Below, piece after piece: positions 9,533 to 17,532 of a DNA stretch of 52,153 nt (its first letter is position 1; each line of letters opens with the position of its first letter). A program made the position numbers and the translations under genes. Location: positions 1 to 52,153 of the forward strand of contig MAAE01000022.1 in NCBI GenBank assembly GCA_002162675.1. Reading direction: 5' to 3'. The stretch is from Colwellia sp. 39_35_sub15_T18. GTDB taxonomy: Bacteria > Pseudomonadota > Gammaproteobacteria > Enterobacterales > Alteromonadaceae. The notes under the pieces are model-generated. The model searched no databases, had not been told where the DNA came from, and was given only the letters and a program-made list of their open reading frames with translations.

Positions 9533-10549
9533 ATGACTGAATTAAAAATTACCTCTAAGTCCAGTTTGTACAAAAAATTAAAGTCTATTGGTTTAAGCCA
9601 AGGTTTAATTAATAAAACACTACCCAATTGGTGGGCAAATGATGTTCTAAAAACCAATGCTGGTATCCTAGAGTTTTGTTTGCTTGTAAGGTCTAGATTA
9701 GGGTTAGAAGTAGATATTGGCGAGTCAGGTGATATCTCATTTATGCCTAAAGCTAATAATATAGAGTTTAAAAAAAGAGCCAATGTAGAATTTGATAAGT
9801 TAGCTGCGTCCTCGTATTTAGCTCAAGGTATCTCCTGTGCATTTTCAAACATATTAAAGTCGAATGAAATTCCTTCTCCTGATATTCAAATTCTTTGGCA
9901 TGAAATACAAAAACTGGAAGAGTTGAACTTAGACACTGTTGTACAGTTGTTTTGGAAGCATGGGCTACCCGTTATATTTCTAGATAAATTAGTATCAGGA
10001 TTTACCAAACCTGCTGGGATGGTTATTAAAAATGGCGATAGCTATTGCATATTGTTGGGGCATGGACAGAAGAGTCCAGGTGCCCAATTATTTGTGTTAC
10101 TTCATGAATTTGGTCATATTCTTTCAGGGCATTTAGATAACAAAGACATTGTTGTTGATGTTTCAATGAATGAATTATCAGGGACATTATTGGCTGAATA
10201 TGATGTGCAAGAAATAGAAGCTGATGATATTTCCTTATCTTTGCTTCGAAGAGGGCATGATATTCAAGGCTTTTATTCGAAAATACCATCACGCCCATCT
10301 CCAGCCAGACTTGCGGCAATAGCAATGCAGTTTGGAAAGCCGCTTGGTATATCTGTTTCTCATTTGGCACTTTCGTATGGTAAAGAAACAAATGATTGGG
10401 TAGTTGCGTATAGTGCTTTGAAATTTATTGAACGAAAAGCTGAAGCACAAGCAATAATTAAGCAAGAGTTTTCCCGATTTATAAATAGGATGTATGTAAG
10501 ACCCGATGATCTTTCGTTCCTCAATGTAATACAGGGGATTGAAGATTAA
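9533..10549 (+). CDS. ImmA/IrrE family metallo-endopeptidase
   Basis: The zinc protease motif HEFGH lies at residues 191-195, with EIEADD (227-232) supplying the third ligand, as in ImmA and IrrE. ImmA/IrrE proteases cleave HTH repressors to induce mobile elements or stress genes, so the neighbouring HTH protein is a natural substrate (inference). The N-terminal ~90 residues have no XRE domain and look like a separate helical region. AGGGGGATATCAA gives a good ribosome site. The stop overlaps the PIN gene ATG by one base, implying coupled translation. Confidence 0.85.
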   Translation: MTELKITSKSSLYKKLKSIGLSQGLINKTLPNWWANDVLKTNAGILEFCLLVRSRLGLEVDIGESGDISFMPKANNIEFKKRANVEFDKLAASSYLAQGISCAFSNILKSNEIPSPDIQILWHEIQKLEELNLDTVVQLFWKHGLPVIFLDKLVSGFTKPAGMVIKNGDSYCILLGHGQKSPGAQLFVLLHEFGHILSGHLDNKDIVVDVSMNELSGTLLAEYDVQEIEADDISLSLLRRGHDIQGFYSKIPSRPSPARLAAIAMQFGKPLGISVSHLALSYGKETNDWVVAYSALKFIERKAEAQAIIKQEFSRFINRMYVRPDDLSFLNVIQGIED

Positions 10550-11184
10550 TGAATATCAAAAACTATTTTTTCGATAATGATGTCATTATTAAGCTATCCC
10601 AATATGATTTACTGGAAGAATTAACGGTTGCTTTTGGTAACAATTTGAGCGCTTTTTATTTGTTACCGACTTATGAGTTTGTGACATTTCATCATAACGA
10701 TGAAAAAGCTTTAAAATTATTTAAAAAAATAGAAGCTGCACACAGAAGTAGAGCGTTTTATTTAAGCTGTAATAGAGCTGAAATTTCTGATCATAAAATC
10801 ATGAATACTATTATCAAGCTCGAACAACCTAACTTAGATGCTGGTGAATTGATTTTGCTTGGATGTGTTATGGAGAATGATAGTAGTGCGATGGTTTCTG
10901 GTGACAAAAGGGCATTAAAAGAAATTGACAGAATAATATCTGAGCGAGTGATTGAGCCAGTAAATGCGAAGTTTGTGATTGTAGAGATGGCTATTAAATC
11001 AATTATAGAAGTATATGGTTTTGATCATGTTTGTAGAAAAGTTCGTTTGCATCCAAGTGTAGATAAAGCAATCACTAACTGTTTTGGGAAACAATCGAAA
11101 TCAACGGAAGAAAATGCAATGGCAGGGTTGATGAGTTACATTAGCGATCTACAGCGTAAATGTGTGAATGACTTATTCTCATAG
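10549..11184 (+). CDS. PIN-like ribonuclease domain protein
   Basis: The N-terminal FFDNDVIIKL strand (Asp9, Asp11), the middle LDAGELILLG (Asp97, Glu100) and SGDKRALKE (Asp119) reproduce the spaced acidic residues of PIN nucleases, which cut RNA with metal ions and are often toxins. The C-terminal ~90 residues are extra helices with no known domain. Translation is coupled to ImmA by the one-base overlap. HTH, protease and PIN-like genes in one operon suggest a regulated toxin unit; the toxin role is inferred. Confidence 0.7.
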   Translation: MNIKNYFFDNDVIIKLSQYDLLEELTVAFGNNLSAFYLLPTYEFVTFHHNDEKALKLFKKIEAAHRSRAFYLSCNRAEISDHKIMNTIIKLEQPNLDAGELILLGCVMENDSSAMVSGDKRALKEIDRIISERVIEPVNAKFVIVEMAIKSIIEVYGFDHVCRKVRLHPSVDKAITNCFGKQSKSTEENAMAGLMSYISDLQRKCVNDLFS

Positions 11185-11280
11185 TAGGTTTTAATCCTTT
11201 TATGAGCCAAAATTATAAGTTACTTATAAATATAGAAATAAGAATACATTTTAAACACCAATAAAATGTGAGTTATAAAT

Positions 11281-11309
11281 CCCTTGAGACAAGCTCAACA
11301 ATATCTATT
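11281..11309. repeat. Left copy of a direct repeat with palindromic core
   Basis: This 29-base stretch and the one at 19115-19142 agree at 25 positions, with one gap. The core reads TTGAG-ACAAG-CTCAA here and TTGGG-CAAG-CCCAA there, so the arms changed together and the dyad is kept. Copies stand just outside both ends of the base/nucleotide-gene cassette. No target-site duplication was identified. Confidence 0.7.
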
Positions 11310-11450
11310 TTTGGGTCTGTATCTTTGATAACTAAACGTGAACTAAATCAAATATATACTTTATTGTATAATATCTTGTTGTAAATATGCCCGTTTATTA
11401 ATAATGTACCTAATGATTGTGAAATAATACTGGATTGACAAGGAGTTAAT

Positions 11451-11783
11451 ATGTCGAGTGGTGGATTTAGCGCACCTCCGAGAGGGGCTAATGGAATTGC
11501 AGATGATAGTGTTTGCTCAAGATTAGTATTTGAAACCAAGGTTGCAAATGCTGATGAAGATTTGATCGAAAAATTAAAAGAAGGCATGTTACTTGATGTA
11601 AGCCTTGTGATTGAAAATGGCGTGGAGTCTGTCGCTATTTTATTTCAAGGACAGATCTTAGGTGGCATCATGAGCCATGGTGCCCAGTTAAAATCATGCC
11701 TTGAGCATGGTTTTGAATTTATTGCCGTAGTACTGTCTGTCTCTATGGGGATCATAGTGATTAAAGTACAACCTAGGAATTAA
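11451..11783 (+). CDS. Hypothetical protein (110 aa), first gene of the cassette
   Basis: I do not recognise it. The protein opens with a Gly/Pro-rich stretch (SSGGFSAPPRG), then has a beta-rich body with LFQGQILGG and ends in IIVIKVQPRN; it is predicted soluble. AAGGAG stands about eight bases before the ATG, a strong ribosome site. The PfkB-deoxyribosyltransferase gene starts two bases after its stop, so it is translated as part of the same operon and probably works with that enzyme. Confidence 0.75.
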   Translation: MSSGGFSAPPRGANGIADDSVCSRLVFETKVANADEDLIEKLKEGMLLDVSLVIENGVESVAILFQGQILGGIMSHGAQLKSCLEHGFEFIAVVLSVSMGIIVIKVQPRN

Positions 11784-11784
11784 T

Positions 11785-13020
11785 ATGGAAATTTTTTTCG
11801 TAGGAGGCGTTTATAAAGAAAATTGCGCCTGGCCTGCAAACTATGAGGTATTAGGATCTGCGGGGCGAGCGGCACTTTGCGCTGTGTAATTAGATGAAAA
11901 AACGAAAGTCGAGCTGATTTCATCGTTTAGTAATGATGAATTAGTAGCGCTTAAAGAACGGTTTGTTGGTAGAGAAGTCAGTGTTACTAATTACGAGCAG
12001 CCAACTACTTACCTTTTTTCATATGATCATCCGCTGGCTGAACCCGTTATTGAGCCTAAATTAGATCTAAGTATAAACCTTCAGCAACTGGATATAGAAA
12101 CATTGCATGACAAGTATGTGGTTATGTTCGGCATGATCGAAAAGGACTTAAAAATAAAGGGGAAATCGGTAATTTACGACCCGCAAAATTCAGCTTCCCC
12201 TAAGTTATTTTCAGAGAATGGATCTTCAGCAGAGGAGCTTATCTATGTGTTAAATCGCGATGAATTAACAATGTACTTTCATGATGCAGAGGTGGAAGGT
12301 GATCGCGACATTGAGCGAATGGCTTCTTGGCTTTTAGATAAAGAGAATGCAAGTGCCGTAGTTGTTAAGTGTGGCGCTCGCGGAGCATTCGTAATTACAG
12401 TGACACAAGGTAGTAAATGGATTTGTTCTTATAGAACTAAAAAAGTATCGCCAATAGGCTCAGGGGACTCGTTTGTCGCAGCATTTGCCCATTATTACTT
12501 TGTAAGACAGCAGAATGCTTTTGAATCGGCTAATTTAGCTAGTGTAGCGACATCATTTTATGTTGAACATTCAATGATGGTAAGTGATCGTAGACTCAAA
12601 GAGTATGAGCAAACCTTAAAAGCAAACGTATTTGAAAATGAAGCAAGTAGAAAGAATGTTTACTTAGCTGGGCCATTTTTCAATATGGGACAAATGTGGT
12701 TAATCAACCAAAGTAAGATAGCGATTGAAAAGTTCGGCATGGACGTTTTCAGTCCCTATCATGAATTGGGAATAGGGCCTGCGGAAATAGTTGCTCAGGC
12801 TAATCTAAAGGCCATTGATGACTGTGATGTTTTGTATGCACTTTTTGATGATCATGACCCTGGCACTTTGTTTGAGATAGGTTATGCGATAAAGGCGGGT
12901 AAAAAGGTAGTGATTTATACGGAGCAAAGTGACGATGAACATTTGAAAATGTTTGAAGGAACGGGATGTGAAATTATAAGAAATTTTGCGACTTCAATTT
13001 ATACTTTGTCTTGGCTGTAG
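11785..13020 (+). pseudogene. PfkB kinase - nucleoside 2-deoxyribosyltransferase fusion with one in-frame TAA
   Basis: From the ATG at 11785 the frame reads 34 sense codons, then TAA at 11887-11889, then open to 13020. Both sides fit one PfkB-like domain: VGGVYKENCAWP before the stop, and KCGARGAFV plus the anion-hole motif PIGSGDSFVA after it. A nucleoside 2-deoxyribosyltransferase domain follows (YLAGPFF; DDCDVLYALFDDHDPGTLFEIGYA). Such enzymes swap or hydrolyse the base of deoxynucleosides. The gene is either inactivated by a single nonsense change, read through, or restarted downstream (for example ATG 12103). The stop is the only lesion seen. Confidence 0.8.
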
Positions 13021-13027
13021 GTTTTTA

Positions 13028-13621
13028 ATGAAAGGTATTTTATTGTCTGGCGGCATGGACTCATCAGTTTTGGCTTATATCGAACGACCTGATGTGGCAT
13101 TCTTTATTGATTATGGTCAAATACCTGCTAAAGCTGAGCGAAACTCTGCAAGGCGAATATCTGAAGATCTGGGGATTTGTTTTTATGAAATTAAAGTGGA
13201 TTGCTCATCTTTGGGATCAGGTGATTTAGTAGGTGCATCTTCTTCAGAGATAGGCCGTTTTTCTGACTGGTGGCCTTACAGAAACCAATTACTGATAACG
13301 ATGGCTTCAATGAAAGCGGTTAAAGTTGGCTGTAATGAATTAATGATAGGGCTTGTTGCTGGTGATGATGAGTATAGGGACGGCTCTGAGGAGTTTATGC
13401 GGCTGATGAACCAGTTGGTTAGTTACCAAGAAGGGCAGTTAAAGATATCGGCTCCGGTAATAACGAAAAGTATTGATGGGCTTATCGCTAGCGAAAATAT
13501 ACCTGATTATCTATTGGCAAAAACGCATTCCTGCCATAAAGCAAACTTGCCGTGTTTTAGTTGCAGAGGATGTGGAAAGCAGCAAGCAATATTTGAGAAG
13601 TTAAAAACGTTGGAATGTTAG
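13028..13621 (+). CDS. QueC-like ATP pyrophosphatase-fold protein
   Basis: The PP-loop SGGMDSS (residues 7-13) and a C-terminal four-Cys site (Cys169, 176, 179, 182) are those of QueC, the 7-cyano-7-deazaguanine synthase that acts on 7-carboxy-7-deazaguanine with ATP and ammonia. At 197 aa it is shorter than the housekeeping enzyme (about 230). I start at ATG 13028, eight bases after the preceding stop. Being in an island beside base-handling genes, it is more likely a defence or DNA-modification paralogue than the queuosine enzyme. No queD, queE or queF is seen here. Confidence 0.8.
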   Translation: MKGILLSGGMDSSVLAYIERPDVAFFIDYGQIPAKAERNSARRISEDLGICFYEIKVDCSSLGSGDLVGASSSEIGRFSDWWPYRNQLLITMASMKAVKVGCNELMIGLVAGDDEYRDGSEEFMRLMNQLVSYQEGQLKISAPVITKSIDGLIASENIPDYLLAKTHSCHKANLPCFSCRGCGKQQAIFEKLKTLEC

Positions 13622-13622
13622 T

Positions 13623-13663
13623 ACCACCTTTAAAACTTCCCAATCGAGCATTTTAAAGGTGGT
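13623..13663. terminator. Bidirectional hairpin terminator
   Basis: A 13-bp stem (ACCACCTTTAAAA with its complement) with a 15-base loop lies between the convergent QueC-like and glycosylase genes. A/T-rich arm ends allow termination in both directions. Confidence 0.75.
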
Positions 13664-13687
13664 GACTAGTAGTGATATAAGCCTTAA

Positions 13688-14536
13688 CTAGACTAACGCT
13701 AACTCAGGTGTAAATGCGCTTTTATTGCGGTTAATGTAAACAATAGTATTTTTGCTTATGGTGCCATTTTTAACCTGCTCTCTGTTTTCAAGTAACCTAT
13801 GAATTGAGGAGCTTCGTTGCATTTCGTACCAGATGACAGCATCAAGTTCAGATGCTTTGATTTGCATGGCGTTTGCCAAATCAATAAATATCTGTTCGAG
13901 TTGTAGGTAGTGGCGTTCTATCGTCAAATTGTCATCGTAGAAACCGCCTAATAAACCTGCGCGGTAGATATGAATATCTAAAATAGCCACATCGTCAGCG
14001 TCTAACCAGTTTCTGGCAACCCAAGATGCTGTTTTTAGACCAACCCCTTTTATTTGTAATAACCAATTTCTTAATTCTTTTCCTGAACTTATAGGGGCTT
14101 CTTCATCATGTAAAAGCTGTAGGGCGTTAGCAATGTATTTAGCTTTTTGGCGTGCAAACCTATATTTTACGGAGCGATTCGAGAGTTGAATTGGTTCTGA
14201 AAGCCACTCAAGTAGTACTGATTCAGAGTGAGGAGTTCCATCAAAAGCACCTTTGAATCTTAGTTGCTCATAGGCAGCAATACTGATTTCAGCAGTGATG
14301 GCATGCCCACCAAGCAGACAAGCACCAACTTCTTCAGCGAGTGTTTTTCCATGTTTGTATTCTAATTCATTACCTTCAATGCGTCTGGATAGGACGCTAT
14401 ACAACCAGTAGGCAACGGATGGAAATGCACTTACTTTTCCCCATGCTACGCCTGGAATTACCATTTCTTTTTCGTTTGGTAATTCCATTTGTACGGCGTT
14501 TTGGCCCATATTGAAATGAGCTAATTGATTTTTCAT
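13688..14536 (-). CDS. OGG-like HhH-GPD DNA glycosylase
   Basis: The helix-hairpin-helix LLQIKGVGLKTASW (residues 159-172) contains Lys168 in the place of the Schiff-base lysine of bifunctional 8-oxoguanine glycosylase/lyases, and Asp187 in AILDIHI is the conserved catalytic aspartate. The long N-terminal segment (about 150 residues) matches OGG-fold proteins in general plan. It would excise a damaged or modified base and nick DNA. Its start overlaps the methylase stop by four bases, so methylase and glycosylase are one operon. Confidence 0.85.
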   Translation of the reverse strand: MKNQLAHFNMGQNAVQMELPNEKEMVIPGVAWGKVSAFPSVAYWLYSVLSRRIEGNELEYKHGKTLAEEVGACLLGGHAITAEISIAAYEQLRFKGAFDGTPHSESVLLEWLSEPIQLSNRSVKYRFARQKAKYIANALQLLHDEEAPISSGKELRNWLLQIKGVGLKTASWVARNWLDADDVAILDIHIYRAGLLGGFYDDNLTIERHYLQLEQIFIDLANAMQIKASELDAVIWYEMQRSSSIHRLLENREQVKNGTISKNTIVYINRNKSAFTPELALV

Positions 14537-15201
14537 AATTGTTCACCTTGTGTAGGGAACTCTTGATTCAGCCACTCCATAAACGCAGACCTTTCCAGTG
14601 GGTTCATATCCTTAACTTTTTGTTGAAGCCTTTCTTGTCTTCTTTTAATTGTTTGTCTTTCTCTAAAACAATTTCCTAGGTAACGCGAATCGTGCAATTT
14701 TGTTGGTTTTTCAAAGTTAAACCATACGCACTCTGTTGCTTTACCATTTTGTGTCTGACTGCTGAAACTATATAAGTTCCAATCGTTTAAATAATATTGA
14801 TATAAATCATTTTTATATCCAGAAATCATTACCATGCATTTTTGATTAACCAGAAATTGAAGTAATTTCTCATGCTGGTTATCGCTGTATTCATGACGAT
14901 AAATCTTTTGTTTTCGTCTGGTAGAAGCAACATAAGGTGGATCACAATATATGAGTGAATCTTTGCATAAACCTTCTTTCTCAAGCAATTGGATTGCATC
15001 CATGTTGAGTAAGGTGACATTTTTTTTATCTACTATGCTATCTATACAGGCTTTGTCGATATCATTGCCGATATTCACTTTCGCTTGTAATTTATTTTTG
15101 ATAACAATGCCAGATCCAAGAAACGGCTCAATATATTTTTTATGTGGAGGCATCAAATTTATTAGATGCTGATAAGTTTTCCCTTTACCACCTGGATACA
15201 T
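14533..15201 (-). CDS. Dam-family DNA N6-adenine methyltransferase
   Basis: SAM-binding residues GGKG (4-7) and the EPFLGSG motif (25-31), with catalytic DPPY at 87-90, make this a D12-class (Dam-like) adenine methylase. At 222 aa it is shorter than E. coli Dam (278), with a reduced target-recognition region (about 90-170) and a basic C-terminal tail, so its target may differ from GATC. No restriction endonuclease is adjacent; the partner gene is the overlapping glycosylase. Confidence 0.9.
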   Translation of the reverse strand: MYPGGKGKTYQHLINLMPPHKKYIEPFLGSGIVIKNKLQAKVNIGNDIDKACIDSIVDKKNVTLLNMDAIQLLEKEGLCKDSLIYCDPPYVASTRRKQKIYRHEYSDNQHEKLLQFLVNQKCMVMISGYKNDLYQYYLNDWNLYSFSSQTQNGKATECVWFNFEKPTKLHDSRYLGNCFRERQTIKRRQERLQQKVKDMNPLERSAFMEWLNQEFPTQGEQL

Positions 15202-15350
15202 AAGTATTTTTATTATTGCTTTACCATTGATTATATTATCGTCAAAAATGACGATGATTGCAAGTGTTAGTCACTAATTAATGTAAATGAAAAAGTGTAT
15301 AGGGATTGTTCTCTTAATGGAATTAAGTTTGCGCAAGGGGGATGGAACAT

Positions 15351-15370
15351 GTTATTTATTAATAAATAAC
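15351..15370. promoter_or_regulatory. 20-bp perfect palindrome ahead of the 4-TM gene
   Basis: GTTATTTATTAATAAATAAC equals its own reverse complement and lies 23 bases before the ATG at 15394, a good place for an operator. No regulator for it is apparent in the unit itself. Confidence 0.5.
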
Positions 15371-15393
15371 AATAATTTTAAAATATTCCTCGT

Positions 15394-16815
15394 ATGTATA
15401 AGAGATTGTCCGGGTCAGTATCTAAGTATTTTAAAAGCCTCAGTCGATGGGATTGGATAATTCTAATTGCACTTTTTGTTTCGTTTGGTCTTTCATGGGG
15501 GTCAGAAGTTTATGCGGCAACAAAGGCTGAAGAATCAATAGTACTTCCAAATATATCTGATTTTATTGTGCCAGAAGTTGCTTATAAGTTTCTGCTAATC
15601 TCATGTTTACTCGTTTTCATTTCTACTGTTGTTCGCTTTATTACAAATGATTCTAGTGATAATTCATGGCGCTATTTAGCCATTATCGCATTTTCAATTG
15701 TTGGTTCGGTAGTTGTTGCGTTGATCACAAGTGAAAAAACTATGCCTGGGATTTGGGCTTTAGCGTTAGGGTTACTTCATTTAGGGTATTGGTGTTGGAG
15801 GCGCGAGCATATTGAAACGTCGATATATCAAACCTCAATCAAGACAACAACAGAAAGATTAGATCGAGTTGTTAATCTCATGCCCAATGAGATTGCTTTT
15901 AAAGTAATGGGTAAAGAAACAACTGCTGCTTTCGGTACTTTATCAGTGCTTTCTAAGATGTCTATTTTTGCAGATGAGATTGAGGATAAAGCGTTTATTG
16001 CTGAAACAGCACGTGATCAAATAAAAAAAGCGCTTAAGTCAATGTGTCATATAGCATCGTTATGGACAGTATCTCAGGCGAGATTATTTGAAGCCAATAT
16101 AATGCTGGTTAAGTCTTCTGGAGATATCATGGAATTAGATAATCTAGATAAAGCCTTTGAACGCGGTAAGTATTTTTTCCCTGATATGACATCATTAGAC
16201 AATATGGTGGATATGTGTGAAAAAGTTTTGCATGTTGTTCCTGAGTTAGCAATAAGCAATGAAGATAGTGGATATAAAGTTGATATATCTCCCTTACTTC
16301 TTCCTGTAGGAATGAAATCTACAACACACCCCGGAGTTATTAAAGGAGCACCTGAGGCCGCAGAAACGGGGTTAATTAGATCTATTGAAGATGTGCATAG
16401 TATTATTGATGGACTACCTAGCAATTATGTCGATGAACAAAAGAGAAAAATTGAAGAGTATTTTGAAGGACAAGATAAATGTGGTTCGATTCTCTCCATA
16501 CCATTAGCAATTTTTCACAGCCCAGATAAAGTGCTTGTTGGTGATGAAAGTCAGAATTCTACAGTGACTGTTGACGCAGTTATTAACCTTTATAGGCCGG
16601 AAAAAGGGCTGATTAAGTCGGTAGCGTTGTTTCAGGATTTCACTAAACCCCTTGTATTCCTTATAGGAAATCTGTTATATTTATATAAGGAGAATGTTGA
16701 AGCTCTGAAGACAATAGAGTCTAAAAAAGCGGAAAACTCTTCAAATGATGCAGTATCCGAGTCGGATAAAATTGATAAAAAAATTGACACCGAACAGGAA
16801 ACTGTTCCTGAATAA
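15394..16815 (+). CDS. Four-TM membrane protein with GAF-like cytosolic domain
   Basis: Four hydrophobic segments are seen at about residues 21-41, 63-83, 93-112 and 117-135, followed by a long soluble region. Its last third (SIPLAIFHSPDKVLVG ... VDAVINLYRPEKG) has the strand pattern of a GAF domain, a small-molecule sensor fold. The C-terminus (450-473) is charged and low-complexity. I know no named family. In a defence island a membrane anchor plus ligand-sensing domain suggests a signal-gated effector or sensor; this is inference. Confidence 0.7.
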   Translation: MYKRLSGSVSKYFKSLSRWDWIILIALFVSFGLSWGSEVYAATKAEESIVLPNISDFIVPEVAYKFLLISCLLVFISTVVRFITNDSSDNSWRYLAIIAFSIVGSVVVALITSEKTMPGIWALALGLLHLGYWCWRREHIETSIYQTSIKTTTERLDRVVNLMPNEIAFKVMGKETTAAFGTLSVLSKMSIFADEIEDKAFIAETARDQIKKALKSMCHIASLWTVSQARLFEANIMLVKSSGDIMELDNLDKAFERGKYFFPDMTSLDNMVDMCEKVLHVVPELAISNEDSGYKVDISPLLLPVGMKSTTHPGVIKGAPEAAETGLIRSIEDVHSIIDGLPSNYVDEQKRKIEEYFEGQDKCGSILSIPLAIFHSPDKVLVGDESQNSTVTVDAVINLYRPEKGLIKSVALFQDFTKPLVFLIGNLLYLYKENVEALKTIESKKAENSSNDAVSESDKIDKKIDTEQETVPE

Positions 16816-16856
16816 ACTGGTCTAATAGTATGCTAGTTTTAAAAAATAGGTGATTT

Positions 16857-17042
16857 ATGAGTAAAGATAAGAAATATAAAAACGCTCAGCCTACGACTTT
16901 TTATGTAGTAGAGCCGTCTGCTGAAAGTCAAACTAATCAGGAGCGTTTTGCTAGTCTGAAAAAGCAATATCAAAAAATGCTTGCACTTCAGGAAATACAG
17001 ATGGAGGAAAGTGAAAAACTTGTCGCATCTGTATATGGATAA
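16857..17042 (+). CDS. Small charged protein (61 aa), partner of the 4-TM gene
   Basis: AGGTGATTT precedes the ATG by a suitable distance. The product is Lys/Gln/Glu-rich with a helical middle (RFASLKKQYQKMLALQEIQM), likely a short coiled coil. It follows the membrane-protein gene by 41 bases and precedes a terminator, so it completes a two-gene unit. The function is unknown. Confidence 0.7.
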   Translation: MSKDKKYKNAQPTTFYVVEPSAESQTNQERFASLKKQYQKMLALQEIQMEESEKLVASVYG

Positions 17043-17060
17043 ATAGGGAATTCAAAAGGG

Positions 17061-17087
17061 AAAGGCGCTTTTTTAGCGCCTTTTTTG
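17061..17087. terminator. Bidirectional rho-independent terminator
   Basis: AAAGGCGCT / AGCGCCTTT with a T5 loop and following T run lies between the convergent small gene and the NUDIX gene, able to end both transcripts. Confidence 0.9.
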
Positions 17088-17090
17088 TTT

Positions 17091-17513
17091 TTAATTTTCG
17101 ATGAAAATGGCAGGTTTATTGAACTTTAAGCTTTGATCTAACGCAAGTGGGATAAGCCATTTTAAATTTGGGATAATATTTTTAGGGAGCTTATTTATTT
17201 TCAATATGTGTACTTGTTCTTTTTCTGTTGATTTAGCGGAAAATGCGAGGTCTGAAATAGCAAAAAAAACATCCAATTCAAAATAGTTTGGTTTTTTCAG
17301 GTGTACATAATGTACCCAGTCATTTTCTCTGATGAAAACACCAGTTTCTTCTTCACACTCTCGAACCATAGCTTGCGCAGGTAATTCATCATTTTCAATT
17401 TTGCCACCAACACCGTTGAATAACCCTTTTTGCCATGAGGGTGAGAGTTTTTCTAACAAGACGACATGTGTTAGATCCTCTGAAAATATAAATCCAGTAA
17501 CATAATTTAACAC
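17091..17513 (-). CDS. NUDIX hydrolase
   Basis: The full NUDIX box G-x5-E-x7-REUxEExGU is present at residues 37-59 (Gly37, Glu43, Arg51-Glu52, Glu55-Glu56, Gly58). NUDIX enzymes hydrolyse nucleoside diphosphates linked to another group; 140 aa is typical of MutT-like members that sanitise dNTP pools. The gene follows the dGTPase stop by 19 bases in the same direction, so the pair forms a nucleotide-pool operon. The substrate cannot be read from sequence. Confidence 0.9.
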   Translation of the reverse strand: MLNYVTGFIFSEDLTHVVLLEKLSPSWQKGLFNGVGGKIENDELPAQAMVRECEEETGVFIRENDWVHYVHLKKPNYFELDVFFAISDLAFSAKSTEKEQVHILKINKLPKNIIPNLKWLIPLALDQSLKFNKPAIFIEN

Positions 17514-17532
17514 TAGTTATTCCTTTATCTCT

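Noticed and set aside
10026..10391. Minus-strand 121-aa ORF inside the ImmA gene
   Set aside because: It is antisense to the zinc-protease core and lacks a ribosome site.
12103..13020. Retron effector because of the deoxyribosyltransferase domain
   Set aside because: No reverse transcriptase or msr-msd-like RNA is seen in the window.
11785..13621. Qat-type defence system because of the QueC-like gene
   Set aside because: No QatA-like ATPase, QatB or TatD-like QatD is adjacent; the partners are a deoxyribosyltransferase fusion and a glycosylase.
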